64,000 bases of DNA from CAZQFV01 sp964613665 (GCA_964613665.1 CAZTIG010000014.1:14547-78546); one strand, 5' to 3'; shown: positions 50,009 through 58,969, numbered from the stretch's first letter. A program made the numbers and translations. Notes: generated from the sequence alone by a model not told the origin.

Positions 50009-50895
50009 GCGTGTTTCTCCCGGATCATCACATGCGCCAGCCGGTTGATCAGGATGATCATGACAAAAAGGACCACGCCCGTGGCGAACAAGGCGTGCTC
50101 GTGGAGCCCCGTGGCGTACGAGATCTCGACCGCGATGTTCCCGGTGAGAGTCCGCGCCCGGCTCAGAAAGATGGTGAGCGGGTTGCTGTCCAGTGGCTTC
50201 GGAAAGATGATCGAGTTGCCGATGACCATGATCATCGCCATCGTCTCGCCCACGGCGCGGCCCACCCCCAGGATGATTCCGGCTACGATGCCGGAGCGGG
50301 CGGCCGGGAGGATGACCCGGACGATGGTCTGCCAATGGGTTGTCCCCAGCGCCAGCGACCCTTCCTTGTATTCCCGTGGGACGGCGCGGATGGCGTCCTC
50401 GGCAATGTTGGTCACGGTCGGCAGGATCATGACCGCCAGGACGATCGAGGCCGCGAGCAGGCCAAAGCCGGTGTTGCCGGGAACGGGGAACGCCTGCCGG
50501 ATGAGCGGCACGAGCGCGACCATACCAAAGAGCCCATAGATGACCGAGGGGATGCCGGCCAGCAGCTCGATGGCCGGCCGCACGATGGCCCGGAACCACG
50601 CGGGGGCGACCTCGGCCAGGAGGATGGCGCACCCCACCGCCAGCGGCACCCCCAGGACGAGCGCCCCGAAGGTGACCAGCAGCGACCCGGCGATCATCGC
50701 CAGCAGGCCGTACGAGTCCTGGCCCGGCCGCCAGACGCCCTCGGTCAGGAGCGGGCCCAACCCAATCTCCTGGAAGGCCGGCCAGGCCTCGCGCAGGGTG
50801 AACAGGCCGATCATGAAAACGATGACGATCGAGAACATCGCCAGTACAAAGAGCAGGTACTTGACCCCTCGATCGATCACGTAGCGCAGTGGCAT
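50005..50895 (-). CDS. pstC: phosphate ABC transporter permease PstC
   Basis: A 296-residue permease: YLLFVLAMFSIVIVFMIGLF, VWRPGQDSYGLLAMIAGSLLVTFGAL, IELLAGIPSVIYGLFGM and EAA loop (EYKEGSLALGTTHWQTIVRVILPAARSGI) with VGETMAMIMVIGNS. ATG 50895 with AGGAGGTGC is preferred over longer starts. First of the two membrane subunits after pstS. Confidence 0.95.
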   Translation of the reverse strand: MPLRYVIDRGVKYLLFVLAMFSIVIVFMIGLFTLREAWPAFQEIGLGPLLTEGVWRPGQDSYGLLAMIAGSLLVTFGALVLGVPLAVGCAILLAEVAPAWFRAIVRPAIELLAGIPSVIYGLFGMVALVPLIRQAFPVPGNTGFGLLAASIVLAVMILPTVTNIAEDAIRAVPREYKEGSLALGTTHWQTIVRVILPAARSGIVAGIILGVGRAVGETMAMIMVIGNSIIFPKPLDSNPLTIFLSRARTLTGNIAVEISYATGLHEHALFATGVVLFVMIILINRLAHVMIREKHA

Positions 50896-50979
50896 GCGCG
50901 CACCTCCTCCTGCCCCATTCACCGCAAACGGCCGCGTCAGGATCCCGCAGCCCGAGCGATTCAGCACTACTGGAGACCC

Positions 50980-51015
50980 CCGCGTAGGGGTGGGATTCTC
51001 CCCGCCCCTACGCGG
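50980..51015. terminator. hairpin between pstS and pstC (TAGGGG...CCCCTA class)
   Basis: CCGCGTAGGGG and CCCCTACGCGG pair perfectly, with a further three G-C pairs inside. On the plus strand CTTTTC follows. On the minus (pst) strand there is no U-run, so it more likely protects pstS mRNA and gives excess binding protein over permease. Confidence 0.65.
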
Positions 51016-51036
51016 CTTTTCAAGAAACGTTTCGTA

Positions 51037-51906
51037 CTATTTGACCGGGATATAGTGTTTGGCGACGATCGCCTGGCCGTCGGGACCCAGGATCCAGTCC
51101 AACCAGGCCTTGACCACGCCCTGCGGGTCGCCCTTGGTGAGCATGTTCAGCGGGCGCGAGATCGGGTACGAGCCGCCGAGCACGTTGGCCGTGGTCGCCT
51201 CGACCCCGGCGATCTTGAGCGCCTTGACGGTGGCGTCCAGGTAGCCGAAGGAGAGGTAGGCGATCGCGTCCGGCGTGGTCGAGACGGTCGTCCGCACCGC
51301 GCCGTTCGAGTTCTGCAGGATGGCCGTGTCGACGATGGGGTTGTCCTTGCCCATCACCAGTTCTTCAAAGGCGCCGCGGGTGCCGGAGCCTTCCTCGCGC
51401 GACACGACGATGATCGGCTTGTCCTCGCCGCCGACGTCCTTCCAGTTGGTGATCTTGCCGGAGAAGATGTCGCGCACCTGCTCCACCGTCAGATCCTCGA
51501 CGGTGACGTCGGGATGGACGACGATGGCGATGCCGTCGATGGCGATGGTAAAGATCTTGAGGTTCGGGTACTCGGCCTTTTCCGAGTCCTTGATCTCGCG
51601 GGAGGCCGTGCCGATGTCCACGGTGCCCTGGCCGGCCGACTTGACGCCGACGCTGGAGCCACCGCCCTGCACGTCGATCTTGACGTCCGGGTTCGCGGCG
51701 ATAAAGGCCTCGGCCAACTCCTCGGCCAGCGGCTGGACGGTGGTGGAGCCGGCCACACTGATCGAACCGGAGAGCGTGGCAGCCGTGGGGGCTACAGGAG
51801 CTTGGGTGGGCGGTACGACAGGAGCACTTGTAGGGGTGGCCGTCGGCCCACAGGCAGCCAACAGCAGTCCCAGGACGATCAGGGGTACGACAATCTTGTT
51901 GCGCAT
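51037..51906 (-). CDS. pstS: phosphate-binding lipoprotein PstS
   Basis: A 289-residue binding protein: lipoprotein signal (VVPLIVLGLLLAAC), a Thr/Pro linker, then the phosphate site (ISVAGSTTVQPLAEELAEAF, QGGGSSVGVKSAGQGTVDIG, SREEGSGTRGAFEELV). ATG 51906 is chosen with AAGGAGGAAAACC upstream; the region before it holds a Pho-box array overlapping the 3' end of phoR2. Heads the pst operon. Confidence 0.95.
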   Translation of the reverse strand: MRNKIVVPLIVLGLLLAACGPTATPTSAPVVPPTQAPVAPTAATLSGSISVAGSTTVQPLAEELAEAFIAANPDVKIDVQGGGSSVGVKSAGQGTVDIGTASREIKDSEKAEYPNLKIFTIAIDGIAIVVHPDVTVEDLTVEQVRDIFSGKITNWKDVGGEDKPIIVVSREEGSGTRGAFEELVMGKDNPIVDTAILQNSNGAVRTTVSTTPDAIAYLSFGYLDATVKALKIAGVEATTANVLGGSYPISRPLNMLTKGDPQGVVKAWLDWILGPDGQAIVAKHYIPVK

Positions 51907-51949
51907 AGCGGTTTTCCTCCTTGACATTTCTCTACCGATACTGGCAAGG

Positions 51950-52016
51950 AGCATACCATGCGCGCTTTAACACGAGTTGAACGGTTTGTTAACGTCAGGT
52001 AAAGGGTTCGTTATCG
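51950..52016 (-). promoter_or_regulatory. Pho-box array and -10 of pstS
   Basis: Five minus-strand units: CGATAACGAAC, CCTTTACCTGA, CGTTAACAAAC, CGTTCAACTCG, TGTTAAAGCGC (52016 to 51962), then TATGCT (51955-51950). The array doubles as the last codons of phoR2. Confidence 0.78.
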
Positions 52017-53790
52017 CTTGTAGCACGGTCGGCAGGGTGAAAAAGAACGTGCTGCCCCTTCCTTCCACGCTTTCGGCCCAGATGCGACCGCCGTGGGCCT
52101 GCACCACGTGCTTGGCGATGGCCAGACCCAGCCCGGTACCCCCGCCGCTGCGGGCGCGGTCGGCCTTGTAGAAGCGCTCAAAGATGCGCGGCAGGTCCGC
52201 CTCGGAGATGCCCACGCCGGTGTCGCGCACCGAGATCACCACCTCTTCGCCCTGCCGGCCGGCCGTGATCTCGATCTCCCCCGTGGGGGTAAACTTGATG
52301 GCGTTGTGCACCAGGTTCGTGACCACCTGCCGGGCACGCTCGGCGTCGGCCAGCACTTGCGGCAGGTCATCAGGGACGCTGACGCGCAGTTCCAGGCCGG
52401 CCCGCTCCGCCTGCGGGGCCAGCCGCTCCACCGCGGGCCGGACGATGCTGTCCACCGCGACCGGCTGCAGCCGCAGCGGCGCCCGCCCCGACTCGATGCG
52501 CGCCAGCTCCAGCAGCTCGGTCACCATCTGGGTCAGGGCATCGACCTCGACCTCGATCCGGTCCAGAAAGTGCTGGGCGGCCGGCGGGTCCTCCAACGCC
52601 CCGTCGCGCAGGGTGTCTACCAGCGCCTTGAGCGAGGCCAGCGGCGTGCGCAGCTCGTGCGAAACGTTGCTGACAAAGTCGCGCCGCACGCGCTCCAGCT
52701 TGCGCACCCGGGTCAGGTCCTGGAGGATGACCAGGTAGGATTGCACCCCGGCTTCCAGAACCGGGGTGATGATCGCCTGCAGCGTCGCCTCCGGACGGCT
52801 TACCTCCAGTAGCTCAACCTGCTCCTGGCCGCTCTCCCGGCAGCGCTGCCAGAGCTCGATCAGCTGGTGGTGGCGAACCAGCTGGGGAAAGGATGGCAGC
52901 AGGGCGCCCGGCTGGACGGTGCCCAGGAGGGCCGCCGCGGCCGGGTTGACCAGCGCGACCAGGCCCTCGGCGTCGGTGATGACCACGCCGTCGGCCATGT
53001 GTTCCAGTACCGCTGCCAGGCGGCTGCGCCCCTGCTCCATCGCGGCCAGCTCCTGCTGCATGGCGTCGGCCATACGGTTGAAAGCCGTCGTAAGCCGGCC
53101 TACCTCATCGTCGGTGACAGGAAAGAGGCGCGCCGTCAGGTCTCCGGAGACGATGCGCTCGGCAATGCGCGTCAGGGCGCGGATGGGCTGGGTGATGCGG
53201 CCGGCCAGCACCACGGCAAGGAGGCCGGCAAACGCCGTCGCCACCAGCATCGCGGCCAGGATCGCCGTGCGCAGGCGCGCCACGTGCGCCTCGACCTGCT
53301 GCAGGGAGAGCGCGATGCGGACATAGCCCACAGTCGTTCCACCGGCCATCACCCGCCGGGCCACGTAGAGCATGTCGTAGCGGACCGTATTGCTGAAACG
53401 GATGCTGCTCCCCTGGCCGGAGGAGAGCGCCTGCTGCACTTCGGGCCGGTAGAGGTGGTTTTCCATCTGGGCGCGGTCCTCGTGCGATTCGCCCAACACC
53501 GTGCCATCGGCCGCGATCAGCGTCACGCGGGCCTGGAGCACCTCGGCCCAATGGCGCGCCTGGGCATCCAGAAAAGCGGTGTCCTGAACCGCCAGCGCCG
53601 CGGCGCTGGCCTCGCCGAGCAGACCAGCCTCGGCCACCATCTGGGTCTCCAGGTCACCGATCTGGGTCCGGCGCACCAGGTCGGACAGGTAGAGCGTCAG
53701 GCTGCCCATTACGGCCAGGATGAGCACCAGGTAGGGAATTGCGATCCGCCAGTGCACTTGGCGCAGCACAGGGAACCCCGTTTTCATCAT
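51967..53790 (-). CDS. phoR: sensor histidine kinase PhoR-like, copy 2
   Basis: A 607-residue kinase with the same plan as copy 1: helix 1 (IAIPYLVLILAVMGSLTLYL), periplasmic domain (VTLIAADGTVLGESHEDRAQ), helix 2, HAMP, PAS (VLEHMADGVVITDAEGLVALVN), HisKA with His378 (SNVSHELRTPLASLKALVDT) and HATPase (GTGLGLAIAKHVVQAHGGRI). Most blocks are identical to copy 1. Its start overlaps the phoB2 stop (ATGATGA). It is the phosphate-starvation sensor by position next to pst and its Pho-regulated promoter. Confidence 0.9.
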   Translation of the reverse strand: MMKTGFPVLRQVHWRIAIPYLVLILAVMGSLTLYLSDLVRRTQIGDLETQMVAEAGLLGEASAAALAVQDTAFLDAQARHWAEVLQARVTLIAADGTVLGESHEDRAQMENHLYRPEVQQALSSGQGSSIRFSNTVRYDMLYVARRVMAGGTTVGYVRIALSLQQVEAHVARLRTAILAAMLVATAFAGLLAVVLAGRITQPIRALTRIAERIVSGDLTARLFPVTDDEVGRLTTAFNRMADAMQQELAAMEQGRSRLAAVLEHMADGVVITDAEGLVALVNPAAAALLGTVQPGALLPSFPQLVRHHQLIELWQRCRESGQEQVELLEVSRPEATLQAIITPVLEAGVQSYLVILQDLTRVRKLERVRRDFVSNVSHELRTPLASLKALVDTLRDGALEDPPAAQHFLDRIEVEVDALTQMVTELLELARIESGRAPLRLQPVAVDSIVRPAVERLAPQAERAGLELRVSVPDDLPQVLADAERARQVVTNLVHNAIKFTPTGEIEITAGRQGEEVVISVRDTGVGISEADLPRIFERFYKADRARSGGGTGLGLAIAKHVVQAHGGRIWAESVEGRGSTFFFTLPTVLQAITNPLPDVNKPFNSC

Positions 53791-54494
53791 CCTTCGAAGC
53801 GGTAGCCGACGCCCCGCACGGTGACGATGCGTGTTGGATTGGCCGGATCGGCCTCGATCTTGCCCCGCAGCCAGCGCACGTGCACGTCCACCGTGCGGGT
53901 GCCCCCGCCATAGTCCCACCCCCAGACCCGCTCCAGGATCAGGTCGCGGGAGAGCACCATGCCGCGGTTGCGGGCCAGAAGGACCAGCAGGTCGTATTCT
54001 TTCGGCCTCAAGCGCAGCCCCTCGCCGCCCCGCCGTACCTCGCCGCGCCCCAGGTCCAGGGTGAGGTCGCCAAAGGTCAACCGGCCGGCCGGTGTGATCT
54101 CGTCCCCAGTGGACACCTCCTCGCGGATGAGGCGCACCCGCCGGAGGAGCGCCTTGACGCGGGCGAGGAGCTCGCGCATGCTGAACGGCTTGGTCACATA
54201 GTCGTCGGCCCCCACTTCCAGGCCCACCACCTTGTCCACCTCGTCGACCCGGGCGGTGAGCATGAGGATCGGCACGTTCATCTCCTGGCGCAGGATACGG
54301 CAAACCTCGAAGCCGTCGATGCCCGGCAGCATGATGTCCAGGACGATCACGGCGGGTCGTTCCCGCCGGGCAACCTCCACGGCGGCCAGGCCGTTGGCCG
54401 CGGTAGAGACCTCGTAGCCCTGCCGGGTCAGGTTGTATTCGAGCGTTTCCCGCAGCGAGCGTTCGTCTTCTACGACCAGTGCTTTTTCGCCCAT
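53787..54494 (-). CDS. phoB: response regulator PhoB-like, copy 2
   Basis: A 235-residue OmpR-type regulator: VVEDERSLRETLEYNLTRQG, Asp53 (VIVLDIMLPGIDG), KPFSMRELLARVKALLRRV and winged helix (LRPKEYDLLVLLARNRGMVL, ILERVWGWDYGGGTRTVDVH). It is the likely activator of the Pho-box arrays in this window and, by its own array upstream, autoregulated. Confidence 0.92.
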   Translation of the reverse strand: MGEKALVVEDERSLRETLEYNLTRQGYEVSTAANGLAAVEVARRERPAVIVLDIMLPGIDGFEVCRILRQEMNVPILMLTARVDEVDKVVGLEVGADDYVTKPFSMRELLARVKALLRRVRLIREEVSTGDEITPAGRLTFGDLTLDLGRGEVRRGGEGLRLRPKEYDLLVLLARNRGMVLSRDLILERVWGWDYGGGTRTVDVHVRWLRGKIEADPANPTRIVTVRGVGYRFEG

Positions 54495-54832
54495 AGGGAC
54501 TCCCTGGGCTCAACGTGAGCTGACCTCGATGTCTGGTGTCGCCTGCAGCGTGATGTCGCGTTCCTGAGTACACCACGACCCGGCGGTGGAGCCAAATCGG
54601 TTGGAAAGGGCGTTTCGAGGCGCGGAGCCAGCGGCGCGCGCTGGCGCAGGCACTCCCACACCTGCACAATCGGATCCCGGGCGGTGAGATGGACGAGCCA
54701 GCCGTAGAGGGCCAGCCCCAGGAGGAAATACCACCAGCTGGCAGCCAGGCCGGCGGCGATGGCCAGGAAGACCAGATTGAGCGGCACGGTAAAAGCCGGC
54801 CGAATAGCGCAGCGCATGGCGGTCCTCCTCAC
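54470..54832 (-). pseudogene. truncated paralogue of the coiled-coil phosphate-operon protein
   Basis: The first 75 or so residues (FTVPLNLVFLAIAAGLAASW, LGLALYGWLVHLTARDPIVQ, CLRQRAPLAPRLETPFPTDL) match the N-terminus of the protein at 45753. After that the frame reads unrelated low-complexity Arg/Ser residues until a stop inside phoB2; another frame in that stretch ends in PDIEVSSR-stop. A deletion removed the coiled-coil part. Its promoter still carries Pho boxes and drives phoB2-phoR2. Confidence 0.65.
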
Positions 54833-54867
54833 CGGAACGTCAATGCGACGGGAAGCATCTGCGCCCG

Positions 54868-54922
54868 ATCATAGCAGACCATCGTTAACAGCACTTCAAG
54901 GAATTGTTAACAAGAGGTAAAC
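54868..54922 (-). promoter_or_regulatory. Pho-box array and -10 of the phoB2-phoR2 operon
   Basis: Minus-strand units GTTTACCTCTT, GTTAACAATTC, CTTGAAGTGCT, GTTAACGATGG (54922 to 54879) and TATGAT (54873-54868), 5 bp apart. It serves the truncated gene at 54832 and phoB2-phoR2 behind it, giving positive feedback. Confidence 0.75.
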
Positions 54923-54937
54923 GCTTGGTCTGGCAGC

Positions 54938-55891
54938 TCAGTCCACTTCCGGGTCAAAGGCCAGGTCCTCTCCCCCGACCCCGGCGCGGGCCGAAACGAG
55001 CCGCGGTTCGCCGGCGAGCAGCCGCGCGCGAAACTCGTCGACCGGAGAGCCGTGGAGGGACGGACGCAGTTCCGGCAAATCCAGGCCAGCCGCCCAGGCG
55101 ATGCCGAAGCGCGTGGGCACCACGTCAAAGTTGGCCCGTGCGGTCAGGTCGAGGGAAAGCGGTGTCACGGAGACGACGTGGTCCACGTGCACGGCCCAGA
55201 CGTCCGAGCCTGGATCAGTCCGGCGGACGTCCTCGGTCATCCTGTAGCCAATACGCCCCTGCCCATGGGTCCGGTCCGGCGCCACGGGAAGAAAGTAGCG
55301 GCGGCGGGAGAGTTTCGTCAGTCGCCAGGTGGTGTCGCCGTTCGCGCTCGCGGGCACGTTGATGTTGAACACGTCGACGTCCTGGGGCAAAACATGCGTG
55401 AGCAGCCGCCGGGCGAAGCGCCGCGCATAGTCCATGGCCACCGTGTAGTCGGCCGTGTCGTCGCCGCTGAGGTGGTAGGTGGGGTCCATCTCGAGCGAGA
55501 CCGCCAGCGCCGGGATACCAAAGGCAGCGGCCTCCAGGGCCGCGCCAACTGTGCCCGACAGGGTCACGTCGGTGCCCATGTTGAGCCCGAAATTGATGCC
55601 CGAGACCACCAGGGCGATCGGACGCGGAGCGAGCTCCAAAACAGCGTGGTTCACGGCCTGCGCCGGGCTGGCATCCACAGCATACACATGCAGGCTGTGG
55701 GCGTCGGCCTGGGGTATCTGCTCGACATGTCCCGTGACATCGCGCGGCATCGCCCGGCCAGCGCCGGACCACTGCCGGTCCGGCGCGACCACCAGGACCT
55801 CGCCCAGCGGCTGGACGGCCTCCACTGCCGCCCAGAGACCGAGGGAATCAACCCCATCGTCGTTCGTAACCAGGATCAGCGGACGTTCCAT
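54938..55891 (-). CDS. surE: 5'/3'-nucleotidase SurE, copy 2
   Basis: A 317-residue SurE: ILVTNDDGVDSLGLWAAVEA with the Asp pair, APDRQWSGAGRA, SGINFGLNMGTDVTLSGTVG, FNINVP and an extended C-terminus ending FDPEVD. ATG 55891 is chosen. It is closely similar to copy 1 but differs most in the last 60 residues. A Pho-box array lies upstream, so it salvages phosphate from nucleotides during starvation. Confidence 0.9.
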   Translation of the reverse strand: MERPLILVTNDDGVDSLGLWAAVEAVQPLGEVLVVAPDRQWSGAGRAMPRDVTGHVEQIPQADAHSLHVYAVDASPAQAVNHAVLELAPRPIALVVSGINFGLNMGTDVTLSGTVGAALEAAAFGIPALAVSLEMDPTYHLSGDDTADYTVAMDYARRFARRLLTHVLPQDVDVFNINVPASANGDTTWRLTKLSRRRYFLPVAPDRTHGQGRIGYRMTEDVRRTDPGSDVWAVHVDHVVSVTPLSLDLTARANFDVVPTRFGIAWAAGLDLPELRPSLHGSPVDEFRARLLAGEPRLVSARAGVGGEDLAFDPEVD

Positions 55892-55948
55892 CGTATGCCT
55901 CCTGCGAAAAGCGGTGCTTCTGGCTGCCTGCAACATCACACAGGAGAC

Positions 55949-56014
55949 ATCATAACGCGGCATTGTTAAGACGGTGTTATCCCTTCTTCAAGGTTTGTTT
56001 AACGTTTGATGAAG
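55949..56014 (-). promoter_or_regulatory. Pho-box array and -10 of surE2
   Basis: Five minus-strand units CTTCATCAAAC, GTTAAACAAAC, CTTGAAGAAGG, GATAACACCGT, CTTAACAATGC (56014 to 55960), then TATGAT (55954-55949). The last three are almost identical to those of surE1. Confidence 0.78.
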
Positions 56015-56049
56015 GTTTTGGCTACCCGACATTTCTGTCCGCACGGCCC

Positions 56050-56365
56050 TCATTTTCCTGCCTGCCTTTGTCGGCGTCCCAAGAGAAAAGCCGCAGACCC
56101 GGCCAGTGGATTGGGGCCGTGGTCCAGCGCCAGATGGTCCGCCGCCCGCGTGACGTACGATTCGTCCACCACCCGCGTCCCGGTGGCGGACGAGTGCCCC
56201 AACCGCACGGCAATGTCCGACTTGGACAGTCCCAGCGCCCGCAGCTGCGAAGCATAGGTCCGCCGCAGCAGGTGCGGCCCCATCTGCTGCCGGCGGATGC
56301 CGGCCCGTTCCAACGCGCGTCGCACCAGGCGATATAGCCCCTCGGTGGTGAGTTGCCGCGTCAAG
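56050..56365 (-). pseudogene. tyrosine recombinase C-terminal fragment, cut by an IS element
   Basis: About 105 residues of an XerD-like catalytic domain: GLYRLVRRALERAGIRRQQM, the HLLRRTYAS motif (H-x-x-R), LGHSSATGTRVVDESYV and a C-terminal helix. The N-terminal domain and the first catalytic Arg are missing, because the inverted repeat of the downstream IS element begins at 56369. Confidence 0.7.
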
Positions 56366-56368
56366 TCA

Positions 56369-58122
56369 AATGATAATTGGTGATTACCCAAAACTCAGAT
56401 GAAAAGATGGCTCAACCGCGATCGGGTATAATCGGGTTATCGGATCCCCAATACCCGTTGCGAGGTGAGCCATGCTCAGTATACCAGAAGCACTGGAGAG
56501 GCTCAAGTGCCTGACCGCGGCGCTCCGTGCAGAACTCGATACCTTCCTGGCCGCTTTTGCGGCGGTGCTCCCAGACGCCCGCCATCGCCAGTCGCTGCGT
56601 CTCCTGGTCCCCGCCGTGCTGGCGGCTCGCTCTCCCCATCCTGTAACGGCCGCGGCGCACGCGCCCGACCCGCCAGCCAATCCGTGGGCCCTGGCCAAGC
56701 GCTTCCTGACGCTCCTGCATACCCCCCACTTCTCGCATCAGCGGTGGCTGCAGGTCTTCTATGCCCACGGCGCGGTCGAGGTCGCCGCCTTGCCGGCTCG
56801 CCAGCGGCTGATCGTGGCCCTTGACCCGGTGAGCCTGGAAAAGCCCTACGCCCGCAAGATCGAGGGCATCTGCAAGGTCCACAAGGACACGCCGCCGGGT
56901 TCGCCGCCGCCCCAGAAGTCCCGCTGCAAGGGCAAGGGCCGCTTGCGACCCGGTGCGCGGATCACCTGGGGCTACCCGGCGATCTTTGCCCTGGCGCTGA
57001 ACACCGCTCAACCCGCTCTGCTCTACCACCGCCTCTTCTCGTACAAGACCGACGACTTCGTCAGCCAGCCTTGGGAGTGGATGGAAGGGATGCGCAACCT
57101 GCACGCCTTGGCCGCGCAGCGCACCGTCTGCCTGGTGGTCGATGCCGAGGCCGATGACCGGAAGTTGTGGCAAGCGGCGGCAGAGAATCGCCTGCAGTTG
57201 ATTGCCCGGGCCACCAAGGAGCGGATCATCGAGGTGTGGGATCCCCGTCGGCACGCCTGGAAAACCACCGAGTTGCAGGCCCTGGCCGCCCAACTCGCCG
57301 GGCGTGGTACTTGCTCCTCCGTCTTTGCCCACGCCGGCCGTACCATCCCTGTGCAAGTGACTTTGGACTGGTTCCGTTTCCGCTTGCCCGATCATTCCTG
57401 GCAAGGCTGGGCCGTCATCGCCGAGACCTATCCCCAGCAGGATCACCCCCGCGACTTCTGGCTCCCCCCACTGCAGTTGGTCCTGATCACCCGACGCCCC
57501 GTGCACTCCTGGCGCCACGCCTGGAGCGTCTATCGCGACTGGTCGCAGCGCGGGCGCATCGAGCCCTTCTTTCGTTTCATCCAAGAAGATGGGGTCGATG
57601 CGGAAACCATCCTCCTGCGCCGCTTGGAGTCGTTCCGGCGTATGCTGCTGGTCGTCCTGATGGGGGCCTTCTTTGTCCTCCAACTGGCCGGTTGGTGGTC
57701 GCCACCGGTGATCCAGTGGATCCGCGCCCTCGCCAGTGCCGTGGTCGGCACGGCCATGGATCGGCAAGGCGGGTACCTCCTCTTGCGTGGCGTGCAGCGC
57801 CTCCTCAGTGCCGACGCCTTGCTGGAGGAGATCAGGATCCGCCCTCCACCCTTGGAACACTTGCCCTCCCGTTGAGCCCACCCCCGTGGCCTTCATCATC
57901 GTTACCCGGCGCTGCTGTTCCGTGTTTGGCGCCGCGCCCGCCCCTGCCCAAGATCACGCCAAAATCACTTCGCGCGGCCGAAATCCCGACCCGCTTCCCG
58001 TCTATGCCACCGGCTGTGGCTCCCGCTTCTAGGCTGTCCTTGTCAAGATGCGGCTCGCGTCGAACCCAGCTGGTGCACAGTTCTCCATTGGCCTCTGTTT
58101 TGGGCAATCACCAACTGGCATT
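56369..58122 (+). mobile_element. IS4-like insertion sequence, complete
   Basis: Terminal inverted repeats pair: the left AATGATAATTGGTGATTACC (56369-56388) and the right end (58103-58122, CCAACTGGCATT with TGGGCAATCA), about 20 of 26 matching. Between lies an intact transposase at 56472 and a 250-bp 3' tail. A target duplication is not clear. Insertion cut an integrase gene on the left. Confidence 0.75.
56472..57875 (+). CDS. IS4-like DDE transposase
   Basis: A 467-residue transposase. N-terminal helical part (LERLKCLTAALRAELDTFLA, SLRLLVPAVLAARSPHPVTA) leads to the catalytic core: first Asp in LIVALDPVSLEKPYARKIEG, second Asp in VCLVVDAEADDRKLWQAAAE, and Glu in YRDWSQRGRIEPFFRFIQED, the YREK-like region. 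ATG 56472 follows GAGGTGAGCC. A deletion copy sits at 27585-28009, so the family has moved more than once here. Confidence 0.85.
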   Translation: MLSIPEALERLKCLTAALRAELDTFLAAFAAVLPDARHRQSLRLLVPAVLAARSPHPVTAAAHAPDPPANPWALAKRFLTLLHTPHFSHQRWLQVFYAHGAVEVAALPARQRLIVALDPVSLEKPYARKIEGICKVHKDTPPGSPPPQKSRCKGKGRLRPGARITWGYPAIFALALNTAQPALLYHRLFSYKTDDFVSQPWEWMEGMRNLHALAAQRTVCLVVDAEADDRKLWQAAAENRLQLIARATKERIIEVWDPRRHAWKTTELQALAAQLAGRGTCSSVFAHAGRTIPVQVTLDWFRFRLPDHSWQGWAVIAETYPQQDHPRDFWLPPLQLVLITRRPVHSWRHAWSVYRDWSQRGRIEPFFRFIQEDGVDAETILLRRLESFRRMLLVVLMGAFFVLQLAGWWSPPVIQWIRALASAVVGTAMDRQGGYLLLRGVQRLLSADALLEEIRIRPPPLEHLPSR

Positions 58123-58585
58123 CTGCTCGTTTTCGGTGTATACTTGCGCATGGGACGCCTCCAGTTGGTGTTTTTCGACAAACTCACTCTACTGGATTGG
58201 CGTCCCTTTCAAGTCCCTTTCAGAAAAGGCCAAACTTCATGGAAAACCGCTCCTGCCGGCCGGCCAACCTCTCCCTCGCCGGCCGGCGGACCCTACCAAC
58301 CTCTCCCCCGCCGGCCCTTCGACTGCGCTCGCTTCGCTCGCTCCGCTCAGGGCCGGCGGACCCTCCCCGAGGCGGGGAGGGAAAACCGCTCTTGCCGGTC
58401 CGGCCACGCGCGCGGGCGAGGGGTTTCCCCCCTCCCGCCTCGGGTAGGTCCGACAGGCGGCGGCAGCTGATCGCTCAAGCACTTGCCCCCGGCGGCCGGA
58501 GGTGCTATACTTCTTTCCAGCCAGGGCGGACCCGCGCTGCGTGCGGCGCGGCGGAGGCAGCGGCCCGGCGCAAGGAGGAACGATC
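58123..58585. other. repeat-rich intergenic region with a promoter at its end
   Basis: No gene. GCCGGCCGGCGGACC and AAAACCGCTC(C/T)TGCCGG recur, CTTCGACTGCGCTCGC...CTCCGCTCAG is a typical REP-like palindrome, and CCCCGAGGCGGGGAGGG faces CCCCTCCCGCCTCGGG. The 3' end holds TTGCCC (58483-58488), 17 bp, TATACT (58506-58511) for the next gene. Confidence 0.55.
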
Positions 58586-58966
58586 ATGTCCGACCCGAGA
58601 GGTACTTCCAACAGAGCGGCGCTGTGGCTGCGCTGGATTGCCCGGGTGCTGGGCGCGCTGGTGGTCGCGTTCTGCGCGCTCGTGGGCATTGGCAACGCGA
58701 CCGGGGGCGACGATCCCTGGACATGGATGTCGACGGTGCTGGTGGTGTTGATCGCCGCTGCGGTGCTGAGCATCGCGCTCTCCTGGTGGCAAGAGGGGCT
58801 CGGTGGCCTGCTGGTGGTGGCTTGCGGGGTCGCCCTGGGCATCTTTGCCGCCATCACGGCCGCCCACAGCCCAGGCCTGGCCATGCTGATGGCCGGCGGC
58901 CCGCTGGTGGTGGTCGGGGCGCTCTTCCTGGGCAGCCGGTGGCTGGCGCGGCGGGGACGGAGGTAG
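58586..58966 (+). CDS. four-helix membrane protein of unknown function
   Basis: A 126-residue protein starting at ATG 58586 after AAGGAGGAACGATC. Helices: WIARVLGALVVAFCALVGIG, MSTVLVVLIAAAVLSIALSW, GGLLVVACGVALGIFAAITA and MLMAGGPLVVVGALFLGSRW. It resembles small uncharacterised membrane proteins; no motif gives a role. The next gene starts 3 bp later, so they are likely one operon. Confidence 0.7.
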   Translation: MSDPRGTSNRAALWLRWIARVLGALVVAFCALVGIGNATGGDDPWTWMSTVLVVLIAAAVLSIALSWWQEGLGGLLVVACGVALGIFAAITAAHSPGLAMLMAGGPLVVVGALFLGSRWLARRGRR

Positions 58967-58969
58967 GGC

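Noticed and set aside
56369..58122. Target-site duplication of the IS element
   Set aside because: Sequences just outside the terminal repeats do not match convincingly.
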